Below are positions 54,142-63,052 of a stretch of DNA of 64,000 bases, piece by piece. Source of the stretch: Flavobacteriaceae bacterium PS02336 (lineage in GTDB: Bacteria > Bacteroidota > Bacteroidia > Flavobacteriales > Flavobacteriaceae). Within the stretch, counting starts at the first letter, position 1. Each line of letters begins with the position of its first letter. A model generated the notes under the pieces. The model made no database searches. It was not told where the DNA came from and saw only the letters and a program-made list of their open reading frames with translations. The stretch is taken from the NCBI GenBank assembly GCA_029960065.1, contig JASCOF010000005.1:186001-250000 (forward strand), read 5' to 3'. A program made the position numbers and the translations under genes.

Positions 54142-56379
54142 ATGAAAAACAAAATGATATTCCTTTCATCGGCTTTGGTTTTTGCATTGTTTACTTCTTG
54201 TAAAAATGATGCACAAACTTTAGCTTCAAATTCGGCACAGACCGAAGAATACGTTGGAAAAGAAATAAGCACAGATCACGATGCCGAAATCGACAAATTG
54301 ATTTCGCAGATGACATTAGAAGAAAAAATTGGAATGCTTCACGGAAACAGCATGTTTGCCAATGCAGGTGTAAAACGTTTAGGAATTCCAGAATTAAAAA
54401 TGGCAGATGGTCCATTGGGAGTTCGTGAAGAAATCTCACGCGACAATTGGGCTCCAGCAGGATGGACGAACGATTTTGCTACTTATTATCCAGCAGGCGG
54501 CGCTTTGGCAGCAACTTGGAATGCTGAAATGGCGCATACTTTCGGAACTAGTTTAGGAGAAGAATTACGCGCAAGAGACAAAGACATGTTACTTTCGCCA
54601 GCCATCAATATGGTAAGAACACCACTTGGAGGAAGAACGTACGAATACATGTCGGAAGATCCGTTTTTGAACAAAAAAATCGCGGTGCCTTTGATTGTTG
54701 GTTTACAAGAAAAAGATGTAATGGCGTGTGTAAAACATTATGCAGCAAACAATCAGGAAACGAATCGTGATTTTGTAGATGTACAAATTGACGAGCGTAC
54801 ACTTCGCGAAATTTATCTTCCAGCTTTTGAAGCTTCGGTAAAAGAAGCAAAAGCATACAGTATAATGGGCGCTTACAATAAATTCAGAGGCGAATATTTA
54901 TGTGAGAATGATTATATGCTGAATAAAATCCTTCGTGACGAATGGGGATTTAAAGGAATCGTAGTTTCTGACTGGGCTGCGGTGCATTCAACAGCAAAAT
55001 CTTTGAAAAATGGTTTAGATATTGAAATGGGAACACCAAAACCATTCAACGAATTTTTCTTAGCCGATAAATTAATTGCTGCGGTTAAATCTGGAGAAGT
55101 TTCAGAAAAAGAAATTGATTTGCATGTAAAACGCATTTTAAGAACATTATTTCAGGTAAAAGCAATGGGAGGCGGAACACGTGCAAAAGGAAGTATCGCA
55201 ACCGAAGCGCATTACCAAGATGCTTACAAAATTGCGGCAGAAGCGATCGTATTATTGAAAAACGAAAACAATGCACTTCCTTTAAAATTAGATGGAGTTA
55301 AATCTATTGCCGTAATCGGAAACAACGCAACAAAGAAAAATGCTCTTGGCGGATTTGGAGCGGGTGTAAAAACAAAAAGAGAAGTTACGCCCCTTGAAGG
55401 TCTTAAAAACAGACTTCCTTCATCAATCAAAATCAATTACGCTGAAGGATATTTAGAGCGTTACGACGAGAAAAACAAAGGAAATTTAGGAAATATTACG
55501 GCTAATGGCCCAGTTACAATCGATGCCTTAGATCCTGCAAAAGTGCAAGAAGCAGTAGAAGCAGCTAAAAACTCAGATGTAGCAATTATTTTTGCGGGTT
55601 CCAACCGTGATTATGAAACTGAAGCTTCAGATCGTAGAGATTTACACTTGCCTTTTGGACAAGAAGAATTAATTAGAAAAGTAACAGCTGCAAATCCTAA
55701 AACGATTGTAGTAATGATTGCGGGTGCTCCATTTGATATTAACGAAGTAAGCCAGAAATCTTCTGCTTTGGTTTGGAGCTGGTTTAATGGTTCTGAAGGT
55801 GGAAATGCTTTGGCTGATGTAATTTTAGGAAAAGTAAATCCGTCAGGAAAATTACCTTGGACAATGCCTAAACAATTGAAAGATTCTCCTGCGCATGCTA
55901 CAAACAGTTTCCCTGGAGACAAAGCCGTTAATTATGCTGAAGGAATCTTAATTGGATACCGTTGGTTTGATACTAAAAATGTAGCGCCATTATATCCTTT
56001 CGGTTACGGATTATCATACACGACTTTCGCGCTTGATAATGCAAAAGCAGATAAAGATTCTTACGCTCAAAACGACGTAATTGAAGTTACAGTTGATGTT
56101 AAAAATACAGGAAAAGTAGACGGAAAAGAAGTAGTACAATTATACACTTCAAAATCTGATTCTAAAATCACTCGTGCAGCACAAGAACTAAAAGGTTTCA
56201 AAAAAGCCGATGTAAAAGCGGGAAGTTCAGAAAAAGTAACCATCAAAGTTCCTGTAAAAGAATTGGCTTATTATGATGTTGCTGCTAAAAAATGGACAGT
56301 GGAACCAGGAAAATATACTATCAAATTGGGAACTTCTTCAAGAGATATTAAAAAAGAAATTCAGGTAACAGTTAAATAA
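54142..56379 (+). CDS. GH3 beta-glucosidase
   Basis: 745 residues. Lipoprotein signal with C20 (LFTSC, then KNDAQ). Family GH3: the N-terminal barrel has LKMADGPLGVREE, RGEYLCENDYMLNKILRDEWGF and the nucleophile D277 in GIVVSDWAAVHS. The alpha/beta sandwich has GSNRDYETEASDRRDL, and a C-terminal fibronectin-like domain (about 640-740) is present. It is complete. It would release glucose from trimmed oligosaccharides in the periplasm, the final step of xyloglucan breakdown. A terminator-like hairpin follows. Confidence 0.93.
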   Translation: MKNKMIFLSSALVFALFTSCKNDAQTLASNSAQTEEYVGKEISTDHDAEIDKLISQMTLEEKIGMLHGNSMFANAGVKRLGIPELKMADGPLGVREEISRDNWAPAGWTNDFATYYPAGGALAATWNAEMAHTFGTSLGEELRARDKDMLLSPAINMVRTPLGGRTYEYMSEDPFLNKKIAVPLIVGLQEKDVMACVKHYAANNQETNRDFVDVQIDERTLREIYLPAFEASVKEAKAYSIMGAYNKFRGEYLCENDYMLNKILRDEWGFKGIVVSDWAAVHSTAKSLKNGLDIEMGTPKPFNEFFLADKLIAAVKSGEVSEKEIDLHVKRILRTLFQVKAMGGGTRAKGSIATEAHYQDAYKIAAEAIVLLKNENNALPLKLDGVKSIAVIGNNATKKNALGGFGAGVKTKREVTPLEGLKNRLPSSIKINYAEGYLERYDEKNKGNLGNITANGPVTIDALDPAKVQEAVEAAKNSDVAIIFAGSNRDYETEASDRRDLHLPFGQEELIRKVTAANPKTIVVMIAGAPFDINEVSQKSSALVWSWFNGSEGGNALADVILGKVNPSGKLPWTMPKQLKDSPAHATNSFPGDKAVNYAEGILIGYRWFDTKNVAPLYPFGYGLSYTTFALDNAKADKDSYAQNDVIEVTVDVKNTGKVDGKEVVQLYTSKSDSKITRAAQELKGFKKADVKAGSSEKVTIKVPVKELAYYDVAAKKWTVEPGKYTIKLGTSSRDIKKEIQVTVK

Positions 56380-56408
56380 ATTGTTATTGCTGTAAAATAA
56401 CCAAACCA

Positions 56409-56444
56409 CCAACGCCAGCCCATTAAAAGCTGGCGTTGATTTTA
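56409..56444 (+). terminator. Terminator after the GH3 gene
   Basis: Stem CAACGCCAGC / GCTGGCGTTG, 8-nt loop, then GATTTTAAA. It suggests the genes from GH5 onward have their own promoter. Confidence 0.75.
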
Positions 56445-56498
56445 AAAACTTATACTATTTATATCTAACATATTAATCGAACACATTCTAGTATAATG

Positions 56499-56555
56499 CC
56501 GATATAGTATGAAAATAGTCTAATTTTTTATTAGACTATATTGAATACTAATCGG
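56499..56555 (+). promoter_or_regulatory. Two-tier inverted repeat upstream of the GH5 gene
   Basis: Inner stem ATAGTCTAAT (56515-56524) with ATTAGACTAT (56530-56539) and 5-nt loop. Outer stem CCGATATAGTAT (56499-56510) with ATACTAATCGG (56545-56555). It ends 27 bases before the ATG. It may be an operator or a leader hairpin. Confidence 0.55.
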
Positions 56556-56582
56556 TATAACACTTAACTTAAACCAAACCAA

Positions 56583-58073
56583 ATGAAAAAACCAATCAAA
56601 GATTGTCTCTTGAGTTTTATTTTATGCTTTGCTTTTTTAGGAGTTTTAGCTTGTAGCTCAGACAAAGAAGAAAATCTGCCAACTATAAAAACACTTTCTT
56701 CGACTACTAGTAAAATTGATTTTGAAAGCAAAGAAAATACAGTTGAAATAACGATTAATTCTAATGGTGTCACTTGGACTTTGAGTAATTCTGCCAGTTG
56801 GATAAAATTAAGTCAGACTACTGGAACATCGGGACAAACAGTAGTAAAAATTACTGCGTTAGAAAATACGACTACCGCTCTGCGAAATGCCGTGATTAAT
56901 TTAACTGGCGGTGAAGTTGCTTCTGAGGCAATTTCAGTTTCTCAGGCAGCAGGAAGTTTATATCCAAGTTACAATACCAATCCAATCGCAGCTGATGCTT
57001 CCGGAATGGGAAGTTCTGCGGTTGAATTGGCAGCTAAAATTAAATTAGGATGGAATATCGGAAATACTTTGGAAGCAACTGGAGGCGAAACCGCTTGGGG
57101 AAATCCAAAAGTAACCAAAGCTTTAATTGATGCCGTAAAAGCAAACGGATTTAATGCCATCAGAATTCCGTGTTCTTGGAATCAGAATCTTGAAAATGCA
57201 TCCACAGCAAAAATCAAAACAGATTGGTTGAACCGAGTGAAAGAAGTCGTGCAATATTGTGTTGACAATGATATGTACGTTGTCGTAAACATTCACTGGG
57301 ACGGCGGCTGGTTAGAAAATAATATTACCGAAGCCAAAAAAGTAGAAAACAATGCGAAACAAAAAGCATTCTGGGAACAAATTGCGACGCATTTAAGAGG
57401 TTTCGACGAACATTTACTTTTTGCAAGCGCCAACGAACCAGCGGTTGAAGATGCTGCGCAAATGGCAGTTTTAAATTCGTATCATCAAACTTTTATAAAT
57501 GCTGTACGTTCTACAGGAGGGAAAAATGCCACTCGTGTTTTAGTCGTTCAAGGTCCAACAACAGATATCGAAAAAACAAACAAATTAATGACTACATTGC
57601 CAACAGATAAAGTTACAGGCAGAATGATGGTCGAGGTTCATTACTATTCTCCGTGGAATTTTGCTGGTTTAACCAAAGACGAAACTTGGGGTAAAATGTT
57701 CTATTATTGGGGAGCAGGTTTTCATTCCACAACTGATACGGAACGAAATGCAAGTTGGGGAGAAGAAGCCGATTTAGAAAAGAATTTTAAATTAATGAAA
57801 ACCCAATTTGTTGACAAAGGAATTCCGGTTTTATTGGGAGAATTTGGAGCCATCCGAAGAACAACTTTAACGGGAGATGCTTTAACTTTACATTTAAATT
57901 CAAGAGCCTATTATTTAAAAACGGTGGTCAAAACGGCAAAAGCAAACGGATTACTGCCTTTTTATTGGGACGAAGGAAGTACAGGAAATAATGGTTTCGG
58001 AATCATAAATAGAACCAATAATACCGTCTTCGATACACAAGCTTTAAATGCTTTAATAGAAGGATTAAAGTAA
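56583..58073 (+). CDS. BACON-GH5 endo-glucanase, probable endo-xyloglucanase
   Basis: 496 residues. Lipoprotein signal with C24 (LGVLAC), followed by SSDKEEN, an acidic stretch compatible with surface export. A BACON domain (about 45-125; ITINSNGVTWTLSNSASWIKL, GTSGQTVVKITALEN) acts as a spacer or binding module. The GH5 barrel (about 145-495) looks like subfamily 4: NAIRIPCSWNQN, VNIHWDGGW, acid/base E285 (FASANEPA) and nucleophile E420 (VLLGEFGAIR). This is the same architecture as the surface endo-xyloglucanase of Bacteroides ovatus. It would make the first cut in the backbone outside the cell. Confidence 0.93.
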   Translation: MKKPIKDCLLSFILCFAFLGVLACSSDKEENLPTIKTLSSTTSKIDFESKENTVEITINSNGVTWTLSNSASWIKLSQTTGTSGQTVVKITALENTTTALRNAVINLTGGEVASEAISVSQAAGSLYPSYNTNPIAADASGMGSSAVELAAKIKLGWNIGNTLEATGGETAWGNPKVTKALIDAVKANGFNAIRIPCSWNQNLENASTAKIKTDWLNRVKEVVQYCVDNDMYVVVNIHWDGGWLENNITEAKKVENNAKQKAFWEQIATHLRGFDEHLLFASANEPAVEDAAQMAVLNSYHQTFINAVRSTGGKNATRVLVVQGPTTDIEKTNKLMTTLPTDKVTGRMMVEVHYYSPWNFAGLTKDETWGKMFYYWGAGFHSTTDTERNASWGEEADLEKNFKLMKTQFVDKGIPVLLGEFGAIRRTTLTGDALTLHLNSRAYYLKTVVKTAKANGLLPFYWDEGSTGNNGFGIINRTNNTVFDTQALNALIEGLK

Positions 58074-58097
58074 AAAAATGTATTAAAACTATATAAA

Positions 58098-58153
58098 TGA
58101 TATAAGTAAATATAAATTTAATATATCAGTATAGCTAAAAAATTCTTATATCA
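58098..58153. repeat. Weak 9-bp inverted repeat before the acetylesterase gene
   Basis: TGATATAAG (58098-58106) and CTTATATCA (58145-58153) in an AT-rich gap between GH5 and the esterase gene. It may be chance given the composition, or a processing or stability element. Confidence 0.35.
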
Positions 58154-58187
58154 CTTAGAGGATTCAAAAAATATTTAAATTAAAAAA

Positions 58188-60134
58188 ATGAAAAAGAGTA
58201 TAATGTTTATTTTTCTGTTAATTAGTGTTTTAGCCAATGCTAATGTGAGAATGCCTTTAATATTCTCTGACGGAATGGTACTTCAAAGAGACAAGCAAAT
58301 TCCAATTTGGGGTTTTGCAGATGCGAATGAAAGTGTAGAAGTTCATTTTAACAAACAAATTAAGAAAACAACAGCCGATAAAAACGGAAAATGGACGGTA
58401 AATTTAAGTCCAGAAAAAGCCGCTGGACCTTTCGAATTGCTCATTGTCGGAAAAAATAAAATCACGATCAAAAATGTTTTGGTTGGCGAAGTTTGGATTT
58501 GCAGCGGACAATCGAATATGGAATTTCAGGTTATCAAAACCATGAATGCCGAAAAAGAAATTAGCACAGCAGATTATCCAATGATTCGTCATTTTGGTGT
58601 CGCACAAGATTTAAGCGGCACTCCAAAAGACGATTTAAAACAAGGAAAATGGGAAGTCGCTAACAAAGAAAACGTTGGTAACTTTACAGCAGTCGGATAT
58701 TATTTCGCTAGAAAACTATATTCAGAACTAAAAATCCCAATCGGAATTATCAATACTTCTTGGGGCGGCACCAATGTTGAAACTTGGACAAGCCGTGAAG
58801 CTTTCGAAAACAGTCCCGATTTTAAAGCTATGATTGCCGACGTTCCAACTGTAGATATCAATGCCATTTTTGAAACGTATAAAAAATCGGTTTTAGAAAA
58901 TTTAAAAAAAGTGCAGGGTTTTGATGTTTCGATGGAAAACGAAGAGCAATTCAAAAACGCAAATTACCAAGACAAAAACTGGCCAGAAATAAAAGTGCCT
59001 TCACTTTGGGAAAATCAGCAGATTGGAAATATCGACGGAATTGTCTGGATGCGAAAAACCATTGTTTTAACAGCAGAACAAGCCAAAAAAGAAGCCACTT
59101 TGCATTTAGCAAAAGTTGACGACGAAGACAAAACGTATGTAAATGGCGTTGAAGTTGGAACTAATAATCTTTGGGATGCTAAAAGAATTTATAAAATTCC
59201 TGCAAATGTCTTAAAAGAAGGAACAACCGTAATAGCAGTAAGAATTACAGATTACAGCGGAGGCGGTGGAATTTACGGAGATGCAGCCGATTTAAAAATT
59301 GATTTTAAAGATTCAAATTTACCGTTAGAAGGACTTTGGAAATTCAACGTTATCAAAGTAAGAATCGAAGTTTCACCAAACAGTTATCCCTCATTATTGT
59401 ACAATGCCATGGTCAATCCACTGGTTCCTTATGCTATCCAAGGTGTTTTATGGTATCAAGGTGAAGCGAATGTTTGGAGAGCTGCAGAATACAAAAAGTC
59501 ATTTCCATTAATGATCAACGATTGGAGAACCAAATTCAAGCAAGGTAATTTCCCATTTTATTTTGTACAATTATCCACTTTCGACGAATTTGGTGGCAAC
59601 AGCCAAAAAGGAAGTCGTTGGGCAGAACTTCGCGAAGCACAATCCGAAACTTTAAAATTGCCAAATACAGGAATGGCCGTAACAACCGATATTGGAAACG
59701 CAAAAGACATTCACCCAACCAACAAACAAGATATTGGTTTGCGTTTGGCTGCAGTTGCCTTAAATAATGTTTATGGCAAAAAACAGATTCACAGCGGACC
59801 AACGTATAAATCTCAAACAATAAAAGGAAACCAAATTATCCTTACTTTCGATAACATCGGTAGCGGATTATCAACGACAAACAATGATGAATTAAAAGGT
59901 TTTGAAATTGCTGGTGCAGACAAAGTTTTTTATTCCGCGAAAGCGATTATTAAAGACAACAAAATAATTGTTTCCAGCGATAAAGTTCAAAATCCCGTTG
60001 CGGTACACTACGGCTGGGCAGATGACGATGCAGCAATTAATCTTTTCAATAAAGAAAAATTTCCTGCATCGCCATTTAGAACCGATAATTGGGAGATGAT
60101 AACAGCGAATGAGAAATATAAAGTGAGTAAATAG
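58188..60134 (+). CDS. CE20-like acetylesterase (sialate O-acetylesterase family)
   Basis: 648 residues with a signal peptide (ending LANANV). The SGNH hydrolase fold has the catalytic Ser106 in WICSGQSNMEF and the Asp/His pair D507 and H509 in AKDIHPTNK. The fold is interrupted by a beta jelly-roll-like insertion (about 240-385; YQDKNWPEIKVPSLWENQQI, LHLAKVDDEDKTYVNGVEVG). This is the layout described for CE20 acetylesterases of xyloglucan loci. WYQGEANVWRAAEY follows in the second half of the fold. It probably removes O-acetyl groups from galactose or backbone residues so that the glycosidases can act. Periplasmic. Confidence 0.88.
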   Translation: MKKSIMFIFLLISVLANANVRMPLIFSDGMVLQRDKQIPIWGFADANESVEVHFNKQIKKTTADKNGKWTVNLSPEKAAGPFELLIVGKNKITIKNVLVGEVWICSGQSNMEFQVIKTMNAEKEISTADYPMIRHFGVAQDLSGTPKDDLKQGKWEVANKENVGNFTAVGYYFARKLYSELKIPIGIINTSWGGTNVETWTSREAFENSPDFKAMIADVPTVDINAIFETYKKSVLENLKKVQGFDVSMENEEQFKNANYQDKNWPEIKVPSLWENQQIGNIDGIVWMRKTIVLTAEQAKKEATLHLAKVDDEDKTYVNGVEVGTNNLWDAKRIYKIPANVLKEGTTVIAVRITDYSGGGGIYGDAADLKIDFKDSNLPLEGLWKFNVIKVRIEVSPNSYPSLLYNAMVNPLVPYAIQGVLWYQGEANVWRAAEYKKSFPLMINDWRTKFKQGNFPFYFVQLSTFDEFGGNSQKGSRWAELREAQSETLKLPNTGMAVTTDIGNAKDIHPTNKQDIGLRLAAVALNNVYGKKQIHSGPTYKSQTIKGNQIILTFDNIGSGLSTTNNDELKGFEIAGADKVFYSAKAIIKDNKIIVSSDKVQNPVAVHYGWADDDAAINLFNKEKFPASPFRTDNWEMITANEKYKVSK

Positions 60135-60160
60135 TTATTAGTGAATAGTTTCTGGGCGTG

Positions 60161-60222
60161 ACCGTATTTGCAAAAGGCGCTACTTAGTAAACCGCTTATT
60201 GTGCGCCTTTCGCAAATACGGT
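60161..60222. repeat. 20-bp imperfect inverted repeat
   Basis: ACCGTATTTGCAAAAGGCGC (60161-60180) pairs with 60203-60222 with one mismatch; loop 22 bp. The following GGTCGGGCTATCCGC continues the unit. Confidence 0.8.
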
Positions 60223-60368
60223 CGGGCTATCCGCACTACTTCGGTAGTTTGCTCCTATCCCTCACGCGGACAAAACAACGTATTTTAAGAACGGATTAAA
60301 ATCCATCCCTACAAAATAATTTGAGCCAAAGGCTCTTTAAAGTTATGTAAGAACGAAGTAAATTGTAA

Positions 60369-60388
60369 CAACGGATTTTAATCCGTTG
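60369..60388. repeat. Palindrome CAACGGATT..AATCCGTTG
   Basis: Exact 9-bp arms around TT. A partial copy (AACGGATTAAAATCC) lies about 80 bp upstream. Confidence 0.7.
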
Positions 60389-60462
60389 ATGAAAATAAGA
60401 CATCAAAGTAAAGTTCCATAGGAACGACTTATATTAAAAAGAGCGATTTAAAACTTAATAAA

Positions 60463-62871
60463 ATGAACCCGACCCTCATAAAAAAAACATTTTTCATCAT
60501 ACTTCTCACCTCTTACTATACAACCATTTCGGCGCAGTCCAAAAATGTTTTATGGTACAAACAACCCGCAGAATTCTTTGAAGAAAGCTTGGTTTTAGGA
60601 AATGGAAAAATGGGAGCGACGGTTTTTGGAGGCGCCAATTCAGACAAAATTTATTTGAATGACATTACGCTTTGGTCAGGCGAACCAGTAAATGCCAACA
60701 TGAATCCGGAAGCTTACAAAAACATTCCGGCAATTCGCGAAGCATTAAAAAACGAAAACTATAAACTGGCCGAAGAATTAAATAAGAAAGTTCAGGGGAA
60801 AAACTCTGAGTCCTACGCGCCTTTAGGAACATTAGAAATCAATAATTCAGAAAAAGGGAAAGCGGTAAATTACCATCGAGAACTGGATCTTTCAAATGCT
60901 ATTTCAAAAGTAAGTTACGAAATGGCGGGCATCAAATATACCCGAGAATATTTCGTGTCGGCTCCAGATAAGGTTATGATTATCAAATTGACAGCCGATC
61001 AAAAAGGTGCTTTAAATTTTGATATTAATCTAAAAAGCCTTTTACAATCAAATGTTGAAGTGCGAAATAATATTTTGGTAATAAAAGGTTCTGCACCAAT
61101 TCATGAAAATGCAGGATATAATGTTGTGCCAAAATATCTGAATTTAAAAGATAGAGGAACACGATTTACAGGGTTAGTTCAAATTAAAAAAACAGACGGA
61201 AAAATTACGAGTTCGAGAGAAACGCTAACTTTAAAAGATGCGACCGAAGCGATTATTTTTGTCTCTGTTGCAACAAGTTTTAATGGTTTTGATAAAAATC
61301 CAGCATCAGAAGGTTTAGACGATGTTTCAATTGCTTTACAAAATTTGAACAATGCCTACGCAAAACCATTCGATAAACTAAGAGAATCTCATATTGCCGA
61401 TTATCAAAAATTCTACAATCGTGTTGATTTAGATTTAGGAAAAACAACCGCTCCAGATTTGCCGACAGATGAACGTTTACTGCGTTATGCAGACGGAAAA
61501 GAAGATAAGAACCTAGAAATTCTATATTTCAATTTCGGACGCTATTTATTAATCAGCTCTTCTAGAACTTTGGGCGTTCCAGCCAATTTACAAGGACTTT
61601 GGAATCCGCATTTAAGTCCGCCTTGGAGCAGTAATTATACGATGAATATCAATCTGGAAGAAAATTATTGGCTGGCAGAAAACACCAATCTTTCCGAAAT
61701 GCATTCGTCACTTTTGAGCTTTATTAAAAATCTTTCAGTAACCGGAAAAGTTACTGCCAAAACTTTTTACGGAGTTGATAAAGGCTGGGCGGCGGCGCAC
61801 AATTCAGATATCTGGGCAATGACCAATCCAGTTGGGCAGTTTGGAAAAGAAGATCCAATGTGGGCTTGCTGGCCGTTGGCAGGCGCTTGGCTGAGCACAC
61901 ATATTTGGGAACATTATATTTTTAGCCAAGACAAAGATTATTTAAAAAAAGAAGGTTATCCATTAATGAAAGGTGCAGCAGAATTTTGTTTAGGCTGGTT
62001 AGTAACCGATAAAAACGGAAATTTAATTACATCGCCTTCGACTTCACCAGAAAATCAATATAAACTAACAGATGGTTTTGTTGGCGCAACACTTTACGGC
62101 GGAACGGCAGATTTAGCCATGATCCGCGAATGTTTTGATAAAACCATAAAAGCTTCAAAAGTACTGAACACTGACTCTGATTTTAGAAAAAAATTAGAAA
62201 CAGCGCTTTCAAAATTATATCCGTATCAAATTGGTAAAAAAGGAAATCTGCAAGAATGGTATTTTGATTGGGATGATAATGATCCGAAACACCGTCATCA
62301 ATCACAGTTATTCGGACTTTTCCCTGGCGATCATATTACGCCATTAAAAATGCCGGATTTGGCTGAAGCTTCCAAGAAAACATTAGAAATAAAAGGTGAC
62401 GAAACCACAGGCTGGTCAAAAGGCTGGAGAATCAATCTTTGGGCAAGACTTTGGGACGGAAATCGCGCTTATAAAATGTATCGTGAATTACTTCGCTACG
62501 TTGATCCCGACGGCAAGAAAACAGAAAAACCAAGAAGAGGAGGAGGAACGTATCCGAATTTATTCGATGCACATCCGCCATTTCAAATTGACGGTAATTT
62601 TGGAGGCGCAGCGGCCGTTGCCGAAATGTTAGTACAATCAGACGAAAATGAAATTCGATTATTGCCAGCTTTACCAGACGCTTGGGCAGAAGGTTCTGTA
62701 AAAGGAATCTGTGCAAGAGGCGGATTTGAAATTGAAATGAACTGGAACAATAAAAAACCTGAAAAAGTAATTATTTCTTCTAAAAATGGAGGAAAAACAA
62801 CTTTGATTTTCGGCGATAAAAAACAGGAAATTGTTTTGAAAAAAGGAGAAAGTATAGAAATCAAGTTTTAG
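60463..62871 (+). CDS. GH95 alpha-L-fucosidase (or alpha-L-galactosidase)
   Basis: 802 residues with a signal peptide (SYYTTISAQ). GH95 layout: N-terminal beta domain (VLGNGKMGATVFGG, LWSGEPVNANMN), helical barrel, C-terminal beta domain. Active-site candidates matching the Bifidobacterium AfcA set are N395 and N397 (NYTMNINLEENYW), E530 (STSPENQY) and D710 (FQIDGNFGGAAAVAEM). It would remove terminal alpha-1,2-linked fucose (or L-galactose) from xyloglucan side chains in the periplasm. Fucose versus L-galactose preference cannot be settled by eye. It is the last enzyme of the locus and is followed by a large nested hairpin. Confidence 0.92.
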   Translation: MNPTLIKKTFFIILLTSYYTTISAQSKNVLWYKQPAEFFEESLVLGNGKMGATVFGGANSDKIYLNDITLWSGEPVNANMNPEAYKNIPAIREALKNENYKLAEELNKKVQGKNSESYAPLGTLEINNSEKGKAVNYHRELDLSNAISKVSYEMAGIKYTREYFVSAPDKVMIIKLTADQKGALNFDINLKSLLQSNVEVRNNILVIKGSAPIHENAGYNVVPKYLNLKDRGTRFTGLVQIKKTDGKITSSRETLTLKDATEAIIFVSVATSFNGFDKNPASEGLDDVSIALQNLNNAYAKPFDKLRESHIADYQKFYNRVDLDLGKTTAPDLPTDERLLRYADGKEDKNLEILYFNFGRYLLISSSRTLGVPANLQGLWNPHLSPPWSSNYTMNINLEENYWLAENTNLSEMHSSLLSFIKNLSVTGKVTAKTFYGVDKGWAAAHNSDIWAMTNPVGQFGKEDPMWACWPLAGAWLSTHIWEHYIFSQDKDYLKKEGYPLMKGAAEFCLGWLVTDKNGNLITSPSTSPENQYKLTDGFVGATLYGGTADLAMIRECFDKTIKASKVLNTDSDFRKKLETALSKLYPYQIGKKGNLQEWYFDWDDNDPKHRHQSQLFGLFPGDHITPLKMPDLAEASKKTLEIKGDETTGWSKGWRINLWARLWDGNRAYKMYRELLRYVDPDGKKTEKPRRGGGTYPNLFDAHPPFQIDGNFGGAAAVAEMLVQSDENEIRLLPALPDAWAEGSVKGICARGGFEIEMNWNNKKPEKVIISSKNGGKTTLIFGDKKQEIVLKKGESIEIKF

Positions 62872-63039
62872 AAAGCTTCGGAGAAGCGAAATATTTATAA
62901 AAAAAACAAGCGTTCAAGATATAAGAGAGCTCCAGCGGAGCGACATATTTAGATTTTAAATAATTTATATGTCGCTCCGCTGGAGCTCTTTTTGGTTGAT
63001 TATTAAATTTCTATACATATTTCGCTTCTCCGAAGCTTT
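62872..63039. repeat. Nested inverted repeats closing the locus
   Basis: Outer 23-bp arms at 62872-62894 and 63017-63039 (AAAGCTTCGGAGAAGCGAAA...) are exact complements. Inner 23-bp arms at 62926-62948 and 62967-62989 (AGAGCTCCAGCGGAGCGACA...) are also exact and followed by TTTTT. It can end transcription of the locus and of the convergent CvpA-like gene. It begins right after the GH95 stop codon. Confidence 0.9.
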
Positions 63040-63052
63040 TTTATATTTGAAT

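Larger units (their letters stand above)
60135..60462. other. Repeat-filled gap before the GH95 gene
   Basis: 328 bp, GC-richer at its start than other gaps and without an ORF of note. It carries a 20-bp imperfect inverted repeat (60161-60222), two copies of an AACGGATTnnAATCC word (about 60289-60305 and 60369-60388), GAGCCAAAGGCTC, and TTCCATAGGAACGA. It reads like a mosaic of dispersed repeats. Confidence 0.6.
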
